39,282 nucleotides of DNA from Candidatus Paceibacterota bacterium (GTDB lineage: Bacteria > Patescibacteriota > Minisyncoccia > Minisyncoccales > GCA-002788555), in NCBI GenBank assembly GCA_028716825.1, contig JAQUPA010000004.1:1-39282 (forward strand), given 5' to 3'. The notes under the pieces are model-generated. The model was not told the origin of the DNA and did not search any database. It worked only from the letters and a program-made list of their open reading frames with translations. The position numbers were made by a program, and so were the translations under genes. Positions 1 through 7,472 of the stretch are shown in pieces. Position 1 is the first letter of the stretch, and every line of letters starts with the position of its first letter.

Positions 1-2
1 TA

Positions 3-164
3 ACGATATTTACCGTTATTGTTGCCCCACTTACTTTAATTTCTTCTATATATGGTATGAATCTTGATTATCTACCGCTTCGAGGCTTTTGGCCGATTAT
101 GGTAGTTATGGCTATTGCAGCTTTTGTAATGATCGTCTTCTTAAAGGGTAAAAAATGGTTCTAG
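3..164 (+). CDS. corA: CorA-family Mg2+ transporter, C-terminal fragment
   Basis: The frame is open from the left edge to a TAG at 162-164, giving the last 53 residues of a protein that starts outside the window. It contains the CorA signature YGMN between two hydrophobic stretches (TM1 end and TM2) and ends in a short basic tail (KGKKW), the usual CorA C-terminal layout. CorA proteins form homopentameric inner-membrane channels for Mg2+, and the GMN loop is the selectivity filter. A hairpin terminator follows directly. The GMN motif and tail make the family call firm, but the transported ion (Mg, Co or Zn) cannot be decided from the fragment. Confidence 0.88.
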   Translation, partial: TIFTVIVAPLTLISSIYGMNLDYLPLRGFWPIMVVMAIAAFVMIVFLKGKKWF

Positions 165-181
165 TAGAATTGTAACAACTC

Positions 182-209
182 AATCCGTTAAATCTTTGCG
201 GATTTTTTT
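182..209 (+). terminator. Rho-independent terminator after corA
   Basis: AATCCG (182-187) pairs with CGGATT (199-204) around an 11-nt loop and is followed by a run of T. The next ATG begins at 210, so the following gene starts directly on the T-tract. Confidence 0.7.
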
Positions 210-911
210 ATGCAGATTAAAAAGAAAATTTTAGATTTTTTTTATCCTAAATTCTGCTTAATTTGCGGTAAAGAAAGTACATACCTTTGCCCTGATTGTT
301 TTTCGAAAATAGAAATCTTAAAATCGCCTACCTGCTCTTATTGCAATTCTCGTTCTTTTAATGGAACAATATGCAAAAAACATAAAAAAAGAATAAAAGG
401 TATTGTCTCTGCAGTATCTTACGAAAATAAAAACATAAAAAAACTTATTAATGTTTTTAAATACCAATTTGTAAAAGAATTATCAAAAAATTCCGCTTTT
501 TTAATTTTAAAATTTCTAAAAGAAAATCCTGAAATCGAATTTTTCAAAAATCCTTTAGGATTTTTAATAGTTCCTATCCCCCTCCATAAGCGCAGACTTC
601 GATGGAGGGGATTCAACCAAGCAGAAGAAATCGCAAAAGAATTGTCTCCTCTTCTTAAAATTCCAATGGATGCTAAAATTATAATCAGAAAGAAATATAC
701 AAAACCGCAAGCAATATTAAAAGGAAAAAACAGAACTGAAAACATAAAAGGAACCTTTAAAATAGAAAAAAGGAAACTAAAATATATTCAGAAAAAAAAG
801 ATTATTTTATTAGACGATGTCACAACGACGCTATCAACCTTAGAAGAAGCAGCAAAAACACTCAAAGAAAATGGAGTAAAAGAAGTTTGGGGACTAACAT
901 TAGCAAAATAA
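210..911 (+). CDS. ComF-like phosphoribosyltransferase
   Basis: This 233-residue protein matches the ComF architecture. The N-terminal zinc-ribbon-like segment has three CxxC pairs (C16/C19, C27/C30, C42/C45). A phosphoribosyltransferase fold follows, with a PRPP-binding loop near residues 198-210 (IILLDDVTTT; acidic pair D202-D203). In competent bacteria ComF acts in the cytoplasm on incoming single-stranded DNA, but CPR genomes carry ComF homologues whose role is less certain. The ATG is the first codon after the corA terminator and has no visible ribosome site, so initiation may be leaderless. The next gene follows 9 nt downstream, probably in the same transcript. Confidence 0.85.
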   Translation: MQIKKKILDFFYPKFCLICGKESTYLCPDCFSKIEILKSPTCSYCNSRSFNGTICKKHKKRIKGIVSAVSYENKNIKKLINVFKYQFVKELSKNSAFLILKFLKENPEIEFFKNPLGFLIVPIPLHKRRLRWRGFNQAEEIAKELSPLLKIPMDAKIIIRKKYTKPQAILKGKNRTENIKGTFKIEKRKLKYIQKKKIILLDDVTTTLSTLEEAAKTLKENGVKEVWGLTLAK

Positions 912-920
912 AATTTCAAA

Positions 921-1607
921 ATGCAAAAAAAAGAAAATCAAATTTTAAAATTCCTACTATTCCTTTTAATCTTAATTTTGATTGGCATTTTACTTTGGCG
1001 GCCACTAAACAATCTTTTGCAGAACCAAGATAACCTAAGAAACTTTATCTTAAATTTTGACATTTTAGCGCCTATAGTATTAATTTTACTTGTTGTCCTC
1101 CAAATTCTTTTTGCGCCAATCCCTGGTCAAATAGCAGGGCTTGCAGGCGGTTATATCTTTGGACCTATTCTCGGCACTATATACGTCATGACAGGATTTA
1201 TAATTGGTTCTTTCATAGTCTTTACCCTTTCAAGGAGATATGGACGGCCATTTGTTGAAAAAGTAGTGAAGAAAAAAACTATTAAAAAATTTGATAATCT
1301 CGTATCCGATAAGGGTCTTTTCACTTTATTTCTATTATATCTTCTCCCAGTATTTCCTGATGATGCTATATCTTATATAGCAGGACTTTCTAAATTAAAA
1401 ATCAGAGACCTAATTATAATCTCTACAATCGGGAGATTGCCGGGTTTTCTAATTTTAAGTTTAGTTGGCGCAGAAATTGTCTCCCGGGAAAGTAATCTTT
1501 ATTTAGTGCTTTTTGGAATATTAATGATTTTGTCTTTTGTTTTGTATTTAAACAGAGAACGACTTGAGAACTTTATGATTAAGGTTGTAAAATATTTTAA
1601 AAAATAG
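921..1607 (+). CDS. TVP38/TMEM64 (DedA-like, VTT domain) membrane protein
   Basis: This 228-residue polytopic membrane protein has hydrophobic segments near residues 8-27, 40-65, 70-105, 135-155, 160-185 and 190-210. A glycine-rich segment (GLAGGYIFG) and the basic loop FTLSRRYGRPFVEK are typical of the VTT/SNARE-associated family that includes DedA and TVP38. Such proteins are lipid scramblases or flippases, or affect membrane homeostasis; the substrate here is unknown. It follows the ComF-like gene by 9 nt and converges with the flavodoxin gene on the other strand. Confidence 0.8.
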   Translation: MQKKENQILKFLLFLLILILIGILLWRPLNNLLQNQDNLRNFILNFDILAPIVLILLVVLQILFAPIPGQIAGLAGGYIFGPILGTIYVMTGFIIGSFIVFTLSRRYGRPFVEKVVKKKTIKKFDNLVSDKGLFTLFLLYLLPVFPDDAISYIAGLSKLKIRDLIIISTIGRLPGFLILSLVGAEIVSRESNLYLVLFGILMILSFVLYLNRERLENFMIKVVKYFKK

Positions 1608-1619
1608 ACAATATTTAGT

Positions 1620-2057
1620 TTATAATTTTGACTTTATTTCTCTTGCCCAATTTTTTGCTTTTTCTATCTCGCCCGCAAGCAATGGTCCTTCTTTGCCTTT
1701 TACATAAAATGCTTGGGGCTCTACTATAATTTCAGCCCCGGCATCTTTAAGCTTTTTGGATATTTTCTTTGCCGCGTCTCCGTGAATAAAAAGTTTCACT
1801 CTTGTGTCAAAACTTGCAGCTTTAATTCCTTTTAGCTGGTTTTTGGCAAGATTTGCTAAAAATTTATTTATTTTTTCTGTTGGCCTGAATCCATTAATTG
1901 GACTTCCAACAATAAGTAAATTCGTTCCCTCTAAATCTTCAATATCAAAATCGGCAACAGATACCACTTTTGCGTTCTCGCCCATTTCATTCGCAATTAC
2001 CTCTGCAATCTTTTTTGTATTCCCAAAATTTGAATCAAAAATAACTAATGTTTTCAT
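1620..2057 (-). CDS. Flavodoxin-domain protein
   Basis: This 145-residue single-domain protein has a flavodoxin fold. The N-terminal strand is followed by the FMN-phosphate loop SNFGNT (residues 9-14), then alternating strands and helices, with the family-typical stretch LLIVGSPINGFRPT around residues 47-61. The length is close to a short-chain flavodoxin. It probably carries electrons or acts as a small FMN-dependent reductase in the cytoplasm. The aromatic residues that usually sandwich the isoalloxazine are not obvious. Its ATG overlaps the stop of the upstream small gene (2054-2057), so the two are translationally coupled. Confidence 0.85.
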   Translation of the reverse strand: MKTLVIFDSNFGNTKKIAEVIANEMGENAKVVSVADFDIEDLEGTNLLIVGSPINGFRPTEKINKFLANLAKNQLKGIKAASFDTRVKLFIHGDAAKKISKKLKDAGAEIIVEPQAFYVKGKEGPLLAGEIEKAKNWAREIKSKL

Positions 2058-2266
2058 AGTTTTTTATTTATTTTCTTAAATTCTTGTTTCAATTTCTTCA
2101 AATGCGCTTTTGAATCACGGCAATTGCAATTTTTTGCGTGTCCTTCATGCCACTTTATTTTTTCTTTCAAGGATGCATTCTTTGGCATTCTATGCTTTCG
2201 ATGCCACTCTTTATTTACCCCGTTAAATTGAGGTTTCCTTTTGGATTTAATAGGGTTTGTTTTCAT
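2054..2266 (-). CDS. Small basic hypothetical protein (His/Cys-containing)
   Basis: This 70-residue basic protein is not one I recognise. It has a KEWHRKHRMPKN segment, a WHEGHAKNCNCRD segment (two His and two Cys clustered near residues 40-50, a possible metal site) and a lysine-rich C-terminal helix. Its stop overlaps the flavodoxin start by 4 nt, supporting real translation and a shared transcript. The clustered HEGH...CNC residues suggest a small metal-binding or nucleic-acid-binding protein, but this is inference only. Confidence 0.65.
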   Translation of the reverse strand: MKTNPIKSKRKPQFNGVNKEWHRKHRMPKNASLKEKIKWHEGHAKNCNCRDSKAHLKKLKQEFKKINKKL

Positions 2267-2323
2267 AATTTTTATATTTTGACAACCCCGCAGATGTTAG
2301 TAATAGTTTTTGCATGATTGCTT

Positions 2324-3379
2324 TTAGAGGGTTGGGTTGTTTTTTATTGTCTCGATTAAAAATTCTGATTGTTTTCTAATATTATCAAATGAATCATTTT
2401 TATCGTGATTCGAAGACTCAAAAAAAGAATCTTTTAATCTTTTTATAACCGCGATATAGTCATTTAATTTTCCTGGAATTATATATGCACAAGTAAAATC
2501 TCTATGTTCAAATTTGATATCAAGATGAGCACAGGCTTTGTGGCGTAGGGAAAAAGGAAGAATGCTACGAAAAGAATCCGAAATAGAATTTAATTCATCC
2601 TCAAATTTACTAATATCTTCTGTTGGAAATTGATTTTTTCGTTGCCCAATATAATTTTTAATGGTTATTTCATCTTCAGATTGCGAAAGTAATAAACTAT
2701 GCAAAGAAGCAATACCCTTGCAAAAATTTAAATTATAAAAGTAAGGCAGAAAATCTTCTCCTCGTCCTGAGATGATTGGTATAGCTTTACAGATATTAAA
2801 ACAAGCCTCGCTAATTAATATCTGATGAGATATTTCATCTTCTATATCTGAAAGTCTACGCTTTAACTTCGGAAGGGTAAAATTCTTCTTATAATACTTC
2901 TTCATTTCCCCAATCGCGTCCTCGATTTTTTTAATATTGCCTTCTGTTTTTAAGTTTTCTCGAGCATATTCCATGATTGGTTTGACTGATTCAATTTTCC
3001 TTCCAAACTTTTCTTCCATCCAATTATAACGAGGAAAGAGCCAAACATGGAAATGGCTTGAAGTATCTTCTTCTTGAACTAAATAGACAACTTCAATTCC
3101 CAATGCCTCGCGCATCGCTTTTCTTAACTTACACAAAAAATAAATAAAATCTTCTCTTTCTTCATTTGTAAGTTCATCAACACTTTTAAAATGTCTTCTT
3201 GAAGCCAAAATTACAAACCCTGGAATTGGATATTCATAATCCTGCTCGGCCCTAAAATATTTTGTCTCGGCAATTGAACCGCCGGGACTTTGGACTTCAC
3301 CTTTTTGAATGGCACAGCTAAGACAACCAATTTGTTTTTTATTCCCTTTTATATCTTCAATTTCTCTTTCTTTTATCAT
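2324..3379 (-). CDS. HIT-family protein with HEPN-like C-terminal region
   Basis: I place the start at the ATG complementary to 3377-3379 (351 residues). An upstream in-frame extension to 3520 reads through palindromic intergenic DNA and has no domain character. Residues 1-125 form a HIT domain: CLSC (19-22) near the N-terminus and SSHFHVWLFPR (108-117), where H111 would be the nucleophile and the third His of the classical triad is Trp. HIT enzymes hydrolyse or transfer nucleotides. Residues 165-351 are helical and contain LRHKACAH (R279-x5-H285), which fits the Rx4-6H pattern of HEPN/AbiU2-type domains. The fusion could be a nucleotide-hydrolase/RNase pair, but the HEPN call is tentative. 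Confidence 0.75.
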   Translation of the reverse strand: MIKEREIEDIKGNKKQIGCLSCAIQKGEVQSPGGSIAETKYFRAEQDYEYPIPGFVILASRRHFKSVDELTNEEREDFIYFLCKLRKAMREALGIEVVYLVQEEDTSSHFHVWLFPRYNWMEEKFGRKIESVKPIMEYARENLKTEGNIKKIEDAIGEMKKYYKKNFTLPKLKRRLSDIEDEISHQILISEACFNICKAIPIISGRGEDFLPYFYNLNFCKGIASLHSLLLSQSEDEITIKNYIGQRKNQFPTEDISKFEDELNSISDSFRSILPFSLRHKACAHLDIKFEHRDFTCAYIIPGKLNDYIAVIKRLKDSFFESSNHDKNDSFDNIRKQSEFLIETIKNNPTL

Positions 3380-3393
3380 GGTACGGTGTGTAT

Positions 3394-3421
3394 TTGAAAA
3401 AATCCGAACTGATTTTTTCAA
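3394..3421. repeat. Perfect 11-bp hairpin upstream of the HIT gene
   Basis: TTGAAAAAATC (3394-3404) and GATTTTTTCAA (3411-3421) are perfect inverted arms around a 6-nt loop, 15 nt upstream of the HIT-gene start. It could be an attenuator or 5' UTR structure for the leftward gene. There is no direct sign of function. Confidence 0.5.
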
Positions 3422-3482
3422 CTGGCGGTACCTTTTGGTTGAAATTCTAACTTTTTTTGAACAGAATCCAGAATAATGAGGT

Positions 3483-3552
3483 GCGTTTCCGCTTGCCTCC
3501 GCTCCGCTACTGCAAACCAAAGCGGAAACGCTCTATTCTTAATCGCAAAAGG
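3483..3552. repeat. Hairpin plus dispersed 34-nt repeat (copy 1)
   Basis: GCGTTTCCGCTT (3483-3494) and AAGCGGAAACGC (3520-3531) form a perfect 12-bp stem with a GC-rich loop. The segment 3519-3552 is the exact reverse complement of 11272-11305 (34 nt). The loop also resembles the segment around 11411-11433 (GGTTTGC, CGGAGCG and GGCAA blocks in the same order on the complementary strand). This looks like a dispersed palindromic element. Confidence 0.75.
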
Positions 3553-3644
3553 TAGTGGGTTTAAGTTTAAATTACTAAAAAATTCTTATGAGTTAACTCC
3601 TTATATAGTGTATCAAAAATGATAAAAATTTTCAATGCCTATTC

Positions 3645-3755
3645 TTGACAATTTATACTAATTACACTATGATAACAAATCAAGAAAGGTGATATTTCAT
3701 TACTTGTAGTACTTTGAAAACTAAACACACTACAACCTAAAAAAGGAGATAGACG
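3645..3755 (+). promoter_or_regulatory. Consensus sigma-70 promoter and leader of the synthetase-like genes
   Basis: TTGACA (3645-3650), a 17-nt spacer and TATGAT (3668-3673) form a near-perfect sigma-70 promoter, unusual for this window. The leader contains a 7-bp inverted repeat (TTGTAGT 3704-3710, ACTACAA 3729-3735). It ends in a strong Shine-Dalgarno AAGGAG (about 3744-3749) a few bases before the ATG at 3756. There are no T-box features. Confidence 0.75.
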
Positions 3756-5159
3756 ATGAAAACCCCGGTAGATGTAATGCACGCGCCTGCCTCCTGTTTC
3801 TTCGTTCTGAATTCTTCGGGCGTTGAGGAGGCGTTGCCGGTTAACGGCAACTACGAACAGTTCGACCACGGACTCAGCAAGCTTATTATGGCAACGGTCG
3901 GGTCTGACAAGTCCGTCCACTTCGCTCGCCACATGGATATAATCCAAAGGCTCGAATGGGCAGATTATGAACCGGCCAGCGACAAAGGCCACTTCCGATA
4001 CTATCCGAACGGTGCCCTGGTCTACCAACTCCTGGTGGAGTGGTGCGAACAGGTTGCCGTCGATGCTTTCGGAGCGTTACCATTGAGAACGCCGTTTCTG
4101 TATCTCTCGGACAGCCAAGCCGTAAAAGACCAGATAGGAATGTTCGAGAAAAATGTCTACCCTGTTTACGGAGGGCGAAATCACGAAGAGTTTGTTCTCC
4201 GCTTCAACGATGACCTGGGCCTCTTCGCTGTGATGAAAGACTCGCAGCTAACGCACAGGCATCTGCCCTTCAGAATCTACGAACACACGCCGAGCTTCCG
4301 CTACATTCAAAGCGGGACATTGGCCGGGATCAGTAAAGGGAGATATTTCTCTCTGACTGATGTCCATAGTTTCTGCGCAGACATGAAACAGGGATTTGCG
4401 GAGTATGCGGAGATCCAAAAAATTCTGACGGCGGTTGCCAAAGGTGTCGGCATAAACCTTGCGATACACTTCAAAGTGACGCGAGATTTCTATCCGACAG
4501 CCAAAGCCACCATGGTTGCAATGCTGTCCAGTCGGGAAAAAATGCTCGTCGAGATGATTCCCAGTCAGCGTCAGTATTGGGCGATGAAGCACATCGCCTG
4601 CACAGACCATCCGCAGAGATTATTTCACGTTCAGTTTGATCTGGATAATTCAGGGCGTTTCGGTATTAAGTATATCGCGTCCAACGGAAGCCAAAAAAAC
4701 TGCGTCATCATTCACACAGCGCTCGGTACGCCCGAGAGATGGATGGTTATTGCAATTGAAGACGCCCTGAAGAAGGATCCGCCGACTCTGCCGTTGTGGC
4801 TCTCGCCTACCCAGGTGAGAATCATTCCGGTCTCCGAAAAGAAACACATTGACTTCTGCGTCGGAGTTGCCCGCGACTTGAAGCAACACCGAATCAGGGT
4901 CGATGTCGACGAACGGAGCGAGAAGATGGGCTGGCGCATCCGCGCGGCCGAACGGGAATGGATCCCGTACATCGTGGTTTGTGGCGACAAAGAGCAAGAA
5001 GGCGCTCCTCTCTCGATGCGAGTAAGAGGAGGAAAGCAGATCCAGACCAGTGTGTCTGATCTCGCCGACCTGATCCATCGCCAGACTTCCGAAATGCCGT
5101 TCAGATCTTTGCCTGGAATGCTGGTCTCCAAAAGACCCGTGTTCAGGGGCAGGGACTAA
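3756..5159 (+). CDS. Threonyl-type class II aminoacyl-tRNA synthetase homologue, copy 1 (diverged)
   Basis: This 467-residue protein has a ThrRS-like catalytic core followed by an anticodon-binding domain, without the TGS and editing domains that make bacterial ThrRS about 640 residues. Motif 2 is degraded: FRYI at 181-184 lacks the usual Glu. Against E. coli ThrRS the first zinc ligand Cys aligns without gaps to D153, while the His ligands align to H204 (DVHSFC) and the His in VIIHT. Motif 3 keeps ER (GTPERW). From about residue 335 it is identical to copy 2. Shine-Dalgarno AAGGAG and GC-rich codon use differ sharply from neighbours, suggesting transfer. It may be catalytically impaired or have a non-tRNA role. 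Confidence 0.78.
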   Translation: MKTPVDVMHAPASCFFVLNSSGVEEALPVNGNYEQFDHGLSKLIMATVGSDKSVHFARHMDIIQRLEWADYEPASDKGHFRYYPNGALVYQLLVEWCEQVAVDAFGALPLRTPFLYLSDSQAVKDQIGMFEKNVYPVYGGRNHEEFVLRFNDDLGLFAVMKDSQLTHRHLPFRIYEHTPSFRYIQSGTLAGISKGRYFSLTDVHSFCADMKQGFAEYAEIQKILTAVAKGVGINLAIHFKVTRDFYPTAKATMVAMLSSREKMLVEMIPSQRQYWAMKHIACTDHPQRLFHVQFDLDNSGRFGIKYIASNGSQKNCVIIHTALGTPERWMVIAIEDALKKDPPTLPLWLSPTQVRIIPVSEKKHIDFCVGVARDLKQHRIRVDVDERSEKMGWRIRAAEREWIPYIVVCGDKEQEGAPLSMRVRGGKQIQTSVSDLADLIHRQTSEMPFRSLPGMLVSKRPVFRGRD

Positions 5160-5164
5160 AAGAA
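4756..5164 (+). repeat. 409-bp exact direct repeat, copy 1
   Basis: The block covers the end of the catalytic core, the whole anticodon-binding domain, the stop codon and four following bases. By eye it is base-for-base identical to 6225-6633 (offset 1469). The sequence upstream of the block differs substantially between the two genes. Confidence 0.93.
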
Positions 5165-5191
5165 CACCAACAAAACCGAAAGGAGAATCCC

Positions 5192-6628
5192 ATGAAGAAG
5201 ACTCAACGTCAGGAAATATCAGAATCGATCCAATCCAGGTTTATTATCCTTGATGCAGAAGGAAATGAGACCGAAATCTCATCCCCACCGCAGGATCTGC
5301 CCGTTTTGGAACAGAACCCGAGCCTTATGGCTATGGTTCGTGCAGAGATTATAAAAGGATTGACGGGAGTCGAACTCCCGTCAATCCGAGCAATGCAGGA
5401 TCTCGAACTGGTGGACTACGAGCCGGCCAGTGACAAGGGCCATTTTCGCTTCTACCCCAAGGGTGCGTTGATCTTCGATCTGTTGCACCGCTGGGCTGAA
5501 GAGATCGCCCTGGAACGCCTCGAGGCCTACTCCATCGAAACCCCGATCATCTACGATTGGAACGAGCCAGATATCCGTAGCCAAGCGGAGGCGTTCCATG
5601 AGCACCACTACATCGTCCGCTTGCCCGACAAGCCGGAAAAAGAGTTTATTCTCCGATTCGCCGGTGACTTCGGACTTTTCAGGATGATGCGGGATGCTCA
5701 GCTCACTCACAGACATCTGCCTGTCCGGCTCTACGAGTTCGCACCGAGCTTCCGCTACGAATCAAGCGGAAACCTTTCGGGTTTGAAGAGACTCAGGGGC
5801 TTCTGGATGCCCGACATCCACAGCTTCTGCCTCAACCTTGAACAGGGCGTGGCGGAGTATCAGGAACTCTACCGTCGCTACACCGACCTCGCAAACGGGA
5901 CGGGTTGTAGTTATGCGGTCGCCTTCAGGGTGGTGAAGGATTTCTACAAGACTCACAAGACCGAAATCGTCGAGATGATCAAGTACAGTGGCGCTCCGGC
6001 GTTCATTGAGATCCTCTCGGAGATGAAACACTACTGGGTGCTCAAGCACGAAATCAACACCATTGACGGCACCGGCGGCGTCTGCCAAACTTCGACCGTT
6101 CAGCTCGACATAAAAGATGCCTCTCTTTACGGCATCAACTATATCGATCCGTCCGGACAGAAGCATGGCTGCACCATCGTGCACAGTTCGATCGGGTCCC
6201 CCGAAAGGTGGATCTTCTCGATCCTTGAAGACGCCCTGAAGAAGGATCCGCCGACTCTGCCGTTGTGGCTCTCGCCTACCCAGGTGAGAATCATTCCGGT
6301 CTCCGAAAAGAAACACATTGACTTCTGCGTCGGAGTTGCCCGCGACTTGAAGCAACACCGAATCAGGGTCGATGTCGACGAACGGAGCGAGAAGATGGGC
6401 TGGCGCATCCGCGCGGCCGAACGGGAATGGATCCCGTACATCGTGGTTTGTGGCGACAAAGAGCAAGAAGGCGCTCCTCTCTCGATGCGAGTAAGAGGAG
6501 GAAAGCAGATCCAGACCAGTGTGTCTGATCTCGCCGACCTGATCCATCGCCAGACTTCCGAAATGCCGTTCAGATCTTTGCCTGGAATGCTGGTCTCCAA
6601 AAGACCCGTGTTCAGGGGCAGGGACTAA
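5192..6628 (+). CDS. Threonyl-type class II aminoacyl-tRNA synthetase homologue, copy 2
   Basis: This 478-residue protein shares copy 1's domain order but has a better conserved core. Motif 2 is FRYE (187-190) followed by SSGNLSGLKRLRGF, motif 3 is GSPERW (R339), and the putative metal ligands are D159 (in place of the usual Cys), H210 and H331. The D-F-G-L-F stretch and PDIH motif recall archaeal-type ThrRS more than the E. coli type. TGS and editing domains are missing, so it could not proofread by itself. The ribosome site is AAGGAG and the gap to copy 1 is 32 nt, so the two are likely co-transcribed. GC-rich composition suggests horizontal origin. Alternatives are a trans-acting ThrRS-cat or a paralogue used in a non-ribosomal reaction. 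Confidence 0.8.
   Translation: MKKTQRQEISESIQSRFIILDAEGNETEISSPPQDLPVLEQNPSLMAMVRAEIIKGLTGVELPSIRAMQDLELVDYEPASDKGHFRFYPKGALIFDLLHRWAEEIALERLEAYSIETPIIYDWNEPDIRSQAEAFHEHHYIVRLPDKPEKEFILRFAGDFGLFRMMRDAQLTHRHLPVRLYEFAPSFRYESSGNLSGLKRLRGFWMPDIHSFCLNLEQGVAEYQELYRRYTDLANGTGCSYAVAFRVVKDFYKTHKTEIVEMIKYSGAPAFIEILSEMKHYWVLKHEINTIDGTGGVCQTSTVQLDIKDASLYGINYIDPSGQKHGCTIVHSSIGSPERWIFSILEDALKKDPPTLPLWLSPTQVRIIPVSEKKHIDFCVGVARDLKQHRIRVDVDERSEKMGWRIRAAEREWIPYIVVCGDKEQEGAPLSMRVRGGKQIQTSVSDLADLIHRQTSEMPFRSLPGMLVSKRPVFRGRD
5357..5387 (+). repeat. Perfect 13-bp hairpin inside synthetase copy 2
   Basis: GGATTGACGGGAG (5357-5369) and CTCCCGTCAATCC (5375-5387) are perfect inverted arms around a 5-nt TCGAA loop, inside the N-terminal coding region. 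Copy 1 has no such structure at the aligned place, and no T-run follows. Confidence 0.75.
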
Positions 6629-6633
6629 AAGAA
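6225..6633 (+). repeat. 409-bp exact direct repeat, copy 2
   Basis: This is the second copy of the block at 4756-5164. The exact identity across 409 bp between otherwise diverged paralogues points to recent gene conversion or to a recombination-made duplicate. Confidence 0.93.
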
Positions 6634-6653
6634 AGTAGATTGTTCTTTAAAAC

Positions 6654-6690
6654 AAAGGAGATAAGACAAAAGTTTTATCTCCTTTTTGTT
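6654..6690. terminator. Bidirectional terminator between synthetase genes and ABC operon
   Basis: AAAGGAGATAA (6654-6664) pairs with TTATCTCCTTT (6675-6685), with a T-run on the plus side. It separates two convergent transcripts. The left arm closely resembles the ribosome-binding site of synthetase copy 1 (AAAGGAGATAG). Confidence 0.75.
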
Positions 6691-6695
6691 TATTT

Positions 6696-7472
6696 TTAAT
6701 TATGGTAATACTTCCAGGGAACAACCTTTTTTTCTAATAAAGAAATAATCCAAACTATAAAAATGCTTACAACCGTAACCGACAACAGAGCAGCGTACAA
6801 TAATCCTGGCTTCAATTGATATAAGGCTACGGTAATTAATTGTCCTATGCCCGTTCTTACACCAAGCCACTCGCCTATTGTCGCACCTATAATGCTGGCG
6901 GGTATGGCTAATTTTAAAGACGTAAATAAATTTGGTAAAGAGGCGGGCAAAAAAATTTTAGTCAGCATCTGCCTTTTATTTGCATTAAGCACATTCATCA
7001 TTTCAATCGATTCCTTATCTACTTGCTTAAATGTGCTGTCCAGTCCAATTAATATCGGGAAATAGCTTATAAGAGCTGCTATAAATATTATTGAAATCGT
7101 CGAGCCTTGTCCAAACGTAAGAACTATAAGCGGAGCGAAACCGATGACCGGAAAAGAATTAATAGCAAAAGCTAAAGGAAGCAGACCAAATCTTATAGAT
7201 GAGAACAATACGAAAATAAAGAAAAACGAAAAAGCTAAAGCAAGTCCAATTAACAGCCCGATCATTGCTCTAAACAAAGTATGTTTCAATTCCAATACTA
7301 TAATTGATCCGCTAGTTGCGAATGTGTTTATAATGGTCAAAGGCGTCGGCACAAAAGTTTCAATGGACGTCTGATTCTGTGCAATCATTTTTTTGTCTGC
7401 GTTGGTCTCAACTACCTGCCACACCAGCAATATTATCAGCAGTGAAATTATGGTTATGAAGAATTTATTCAT
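6696..7472 (-). CDS. ABC transporter permease, NitT/TauT (SsuC/TauC-like) type
   Basis: This 258-residue polytopic inner-membrane protein has about six membrane segments. The cytoplasmic EAA-like loop appears around residues 155-185 (ESIEMMNVLNANKRQMLTKI, then FLPASLPN), the contact site for the ATPase. The motif GATIGEWLG near residue 195 is characteristic of the nitrate/sulfonate/taurine/pyrimidine-precursor permeases. It is the last gene of a three-gene operon and its start overlaps the ATPase stop by 4 nt (7469-7472). The substrate cannot be told from the sequence. Confidence 0.87.
   Translation of the reverse strand: MNKFFITIISLLIILLVWQVVETNADKKMIAQNQTSIETFVPTPLTIINTFATSGSIIVLELKHTLFRAMIGLLIGLALAFSFFFIFVLFSSIRFGLLPLAFAINSFPVIGFAPLIVLTFGQGSTISIIFIAALISYFPILIGLDSTFKQVDKESIEMMNVLNANKRQMLTKIFLPASLPNLFTSLKLAIPASIIGATIGEWLGVRTGIGQLITVALYQLKPGLLYAALLSVTVVSIFIVWIISLLEKKVVPWKYYHN

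Noticed and set aside
3380-3520. Upstream extension of the HIT gene to an ATG at 3520.
   Set aside because: The extra 47 residues lie over palindromic repeat DNA, have no domain character, and the family normally begins near the CLSC motif.
3674-3755. T-box riboswitch in the leader of the synthetase-like genes.
   Set aside because: The leader is too short (about 75 nt) and lacks the T-box consensus and antiterminator arrangement; only a 7-bp stem is present.
4650-6600. Long minus-strand open frames opposite the two synthetase-like genes.
   Set aside because: They are antisense to strongly supported domains, are a by-product of GC-rich composition, and show no protein motif or ribosome site.
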